Under the pieces are notes generated by a model. It did not search any database and was not told where the DNA came from. It saw only the letters and a program-made list of their open reading frames with translations. The translations under genes were made by a program, and so were the position numbers. DNA of 64,000 bases from Mergibacter septicus (GTDB lineage: Bacteria > Pseudomonadota > Gammaproteobacteria > Enterobacterales > Pasteurellaceae): the NCBI RefSeq assembly GCF_003265225.1, contig NZ_CP022013.1, positions 963,001-1,027,000 on the forward strand, written 5' to 3'. This document shows, one piece after another, positions 62,150 to 64,000 of this stretch. Numbering within the stretch: position 1 is the first letter of the stretch; the number at the start of each line of letters is the position of its first letter.

Positions 62150-62206
62150 TAATAAAAAACCGTTCTCTTAAGCCTAATAAAATATCTTTAAGAGAACGGT
62201 TGGGTT
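62150..62206 (-). terminator. Terminator of talB
   Basis: 14-bp perfect stem AACCGTTCTCTTAA / TTAAGAGAACGGTT (62158-62171 with 62188-62201), followed on the minus strand by TTTTTTATT. Confidence 0.88.
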
Positions 62207-62232
62207 TATCTCAAAACTTGGAGATTAATAAA

Positions 62233-63183
62233 TTATAATTTTTCGCTGAGCATTGTTTCTAATTTTTCAATATCCAATGCAAATTTACGGATACCTTCTG
62301 CCAATTTTTCTACTGCCATTGGATCTAAATTATGTTGCCAATAAAACTCAGCTTCACTCATTGCGGTAGGACGAGCTAAAACTTCACCTTGATAATTTAA
62401 TTTCACTGGTAATTCAGCTGTGCTTTCTTCCAACTCTTTTAACAGTGCAGGAGAAATAGTTAAACGATCACACCCCGCTAATTCAGTAATTTCACCGATG
62501 TTACGGAAACTTGCTCCCATAACAACTGTGTTATAACCATACTGTTTGTAGTAATTATAAATTTTCGTTACTGAGATTACTCCCGGGTCTTCACTTGGTG
62601 CAAACTCTTTTTTCTCACCATTCGCTTTATACCAATCTAAAATACGTCCAACGAAAGGAGAGATGAGATACACACCCGCTTCAGCACAAGCCCGAGCTTG
62701 AGCTTGAGAGAATAACAAGGTTAAATTACAATTAATTCCTTCTTTTTCAAGAATCTCTGCCGCTTTAATACCTTGCCAAGTTGAAGCGATCTTAATCAAG
62801 ATACGTTCATTTGCAACGCCTGCTTCATTATAAAGTGCAACTAATTTGCGAGCTTTTTCAACAGTTGCTGCGGTATCATATGACAGACGTGCATCTACTT
62901 CAGTCGAAATACGTCCGGGAACAAACTTTAAGATCTCTAACCCGATATTGACTGCTAGTTTATCTTCAGCATCAATTAACTGCTGTGCTTTATCTGTACT
63001 TTTACTCTTGGCATAAGCTACTGCATCATCAATTAAAGCAGCATATTGTGGTAACGCTGCAGCACTTAAAATTAATGATGGATTGGTTGTCGCATCTTGC
63101 GGTTGATATTTTTTAATCGCTTCAATATCACCTGTATCGGCAACAACAACTGTCATACTGCGTAAAACATCTAATTGGCTCAT
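62233..63183 (-). CDS. talB: Transaldolase
   Basis: 316 residues. DATTNPSL near residue 33, the Schiff-base lysine in [31 protein letters not shown] and [11 protein letters not shown] are the transaldolase B pattern. It joins the pentose phosphate pathway and glycolysis. GAGGGAAAG before the ATG; monocistronic. Confidence 0.96.
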   Translation of the reverse strand: MSQLDVLRSMTVVVADTGDIEAIKKYQPQDATTNPSLILSAAALPQYAALIDDAVAYAKSKSTDKAQQLIDAEDKLAVNIGLEILKFVPGRISTEVDARLSYDTAATVEKARKLVALYNEAGVANERILIKIASTWQGIKAAEILEKEGINCNLTLLFSQAQARACAEAGVYLISPFVGRILDWYKANGEKKEFAPSEDPGVISVTKIYNYYKQYGYNTVVMGASFRNIGEITELAGCDRLTISPALLKELEESTAELPVKLNYQGEVLARPTAMSEAEFYWQHNLDPMAVEKLAEGIRKFALDIEKLETMLSEKL

Positions 63184-63234
63184 TTGCTTTCCCTCAATCT
63201 ATTTACACCATAAGGTGGCTACTCTTTATCAATA

Positions 63235-63262
63235 TGATAATTTCTATTTTTAGAAATTATCA
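63235..63262. repeat. 28-bp inverted repeat upstream of talB
   Basis: Perfect 12-bp arms TGATAATTTCTA / TAGAAATTATCA around TTTT, 52 bp upstream of the talB ATG. It is not followed by a T run, so an operator is more likely than a terminator. The outer seven bases equal a Fur half site, but the spacing is wrong for one box. Confidence 0.55.
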
Positions 63263-63462
63263 CCAACAAAATACATCATTCTCTCTTTCAGATAATAGCA
63301 TAGAAAACCTTACTTAGTCGTTATCTATTTTATTCATCATAAAATGGAAATAATCCATTGTTATCATACGATTAAGTTAAAAATCACAATTCCAATGCTT
63401 TTAGCCCAATTTTCGGTATAATAACTAAATTACTCTTTTTTTATCTATAAAATAAAAAACGA

Positions 63463-64000
63463 ATGAAAAAACAGCTATCGACTTTTTTAACTTTCGCTAT
63501 TTCTGGTGCTTTGTACGCAAATCAAGCTAAAGCGGATTTACAACAACAGTGTTTATTAGGCGTTCCGCATTTTACAGGTACAGTGATCGATGCCGATCCA
63601 AATAGTTTACCGATCTATATTGATGCAGATAAAGCTCAACTCACACAACCTCAAGGGTTTTATCAAGGAAAAGTTATTGTTGAACAAGGCAATAAAAAAC
63701 TCACAACCGATTATCTTGAATTAACCCAAATCAAACTTAAAAATGGTGATCTTCAACGTACTGCAACCATTCAAGGGGACTTTGACTATCAAGATAATTT
63801 AATTCTGTTTAAAGGAAAAAATGCAAAGTTTAATTTAAATACCCAAGATACTGAAGTAGGGCAAAGCAGTTATCACTTAGTCGATCGACAAGGTCGGGGT
63901 AGTGCGGAACAAGCTAAATTGTCTTCGGGACTACGTATTCTAAAGAATGCCAGTTTTACCTCTTGTTTACCCAATGATAATGCGTGGAAAATTAAAGCCT
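63463..64000 (+). CDS. lptD: LPS assembly outer-membrane protein LptD, 5' part
   Basis: The frame from ATG 63463 is open to the window end (about 179 residues). A signal peptide (TFLTFAISGALYANQAKA) is followed by QQQCLLGVPHF and an OstA-type beta-jellyroll: IYIDADKAQL, GKVIVEQGNKKLTTDYLEL, GDFDYQDNLILFKG, and SCLPNDNAWKIKA with the second conserved Cys. LptD with LptE inserts LPS in the outer membrane. A perfect -10 TATAAT lies at 63417-63422. Confidence 0.92.
   Translation, partial: MKKQLSTFLTFAISGALYANQAKADLQQQCLLGVPHFTGTVIDADPNSLPIYIDADKAQLTQPQGFYQGKVIVEQGNKKLTTDYLELTQIKLKNGDLQRTATIQGDFDYQDNLILFKGKNAKFNLNTQDTEVGQSSYHLVDRQGRGSAEQAKLSSGLRILKNASFTSCLPNDNAWKIKA

Noticed and set aside
62032-62150. 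PurR operator before purH
   Set aside because: The best stretch agrees at about half the positions of ACGCAAACGTTTTCNT, no better than AT-rich background.

Overview
The window looks like a chromosomal segment of a low-GC gammaproteobacterium of the family Pasteurellaceae. This rests on gene content I recognise: an OmpP2-type porin, a Haemophilus-type beta-carbonic anhydrase with the W39/R64/Y181 bicarbonate site, an lpxL/hldE pair, ubiEJB-tatABC, lrp-ftsK-lolA-rarA and a giant Hia/Hsf/YadA-like trimeric autotransporter. I cannot name genus or species from sequence alone. No tRNA, rRNA, CRISPR array, insertion sequence or prophage structural gene was recognised.

Layout. 1-9.4 kb (mostly minus strand): rarA (cut by the window edge), lolA, ftsK, lrp, then secF-secD-yajC and a flavodoxin-fold quinone reductase. 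9.5-10.9 kb (plus): hpt and a lipoprotein joining a BamE-like and an OmpA-like domain. 11.0-18.3 kb (minus): a complete his operon hisGDCBHAF(IE), headed by a 15-residue leader peptide with five consecutive His codons and a classic attenuator. 18.5-19.8 kb: a Mtr/TnaB-type aromatic amino acid permease with a TrpR-like operator over its promoter.

19.9-30.9 kb is the accessory part. In order: a DinJ/YafQ-type module, a DUF1778/GNAT (TacAT-type) module, a 2090-residue trimeric autotransporter adhesin, a non-coding region with a strong promoter, a 36-bp tandem repeat and a terminator, a ComF-like phosphoribosyltransferase, an Ibs/Sib-like type I toxin-antitoxin locus (19-residue hydrophobic peptide opposed by a structured antisense RNA), and HicAB. 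That is four toxin-antitoxin modules of different types around one adhesin. The promoter of the antisense RNA and the promoter of the repeat-bearing RNA about 1.3 kb away are clearly related.

30.9-48.0 kb (mostly minus): hemB, tatCBA, ubiB-ubiJ-ubiE, pepD, gpt, msrQ without msrP, a general porin with a CRP-type site far upstream, hldE, lpxL and can (plus strand), yggT, hemN, a DUF2489 gene and yihI. 48.2-64 kb: gltD and gltB, dapD, a helical repeat lipoprotein, feoA-feoB plus a Cys-rich small membrane protein, glyA, purH, talB and the start of lptD. Two points stand out here: a perfect 15-nt Fur box plus a second Fur-like palindrome lie between gltB and dapD, and feoB carries an in-frame TGA inside its P-loop codons while the remaining 610 codons are open.

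All calls come from reading motifs, start sites and repeats by eye. Family assignments rest on remembered family features; no database search was run.
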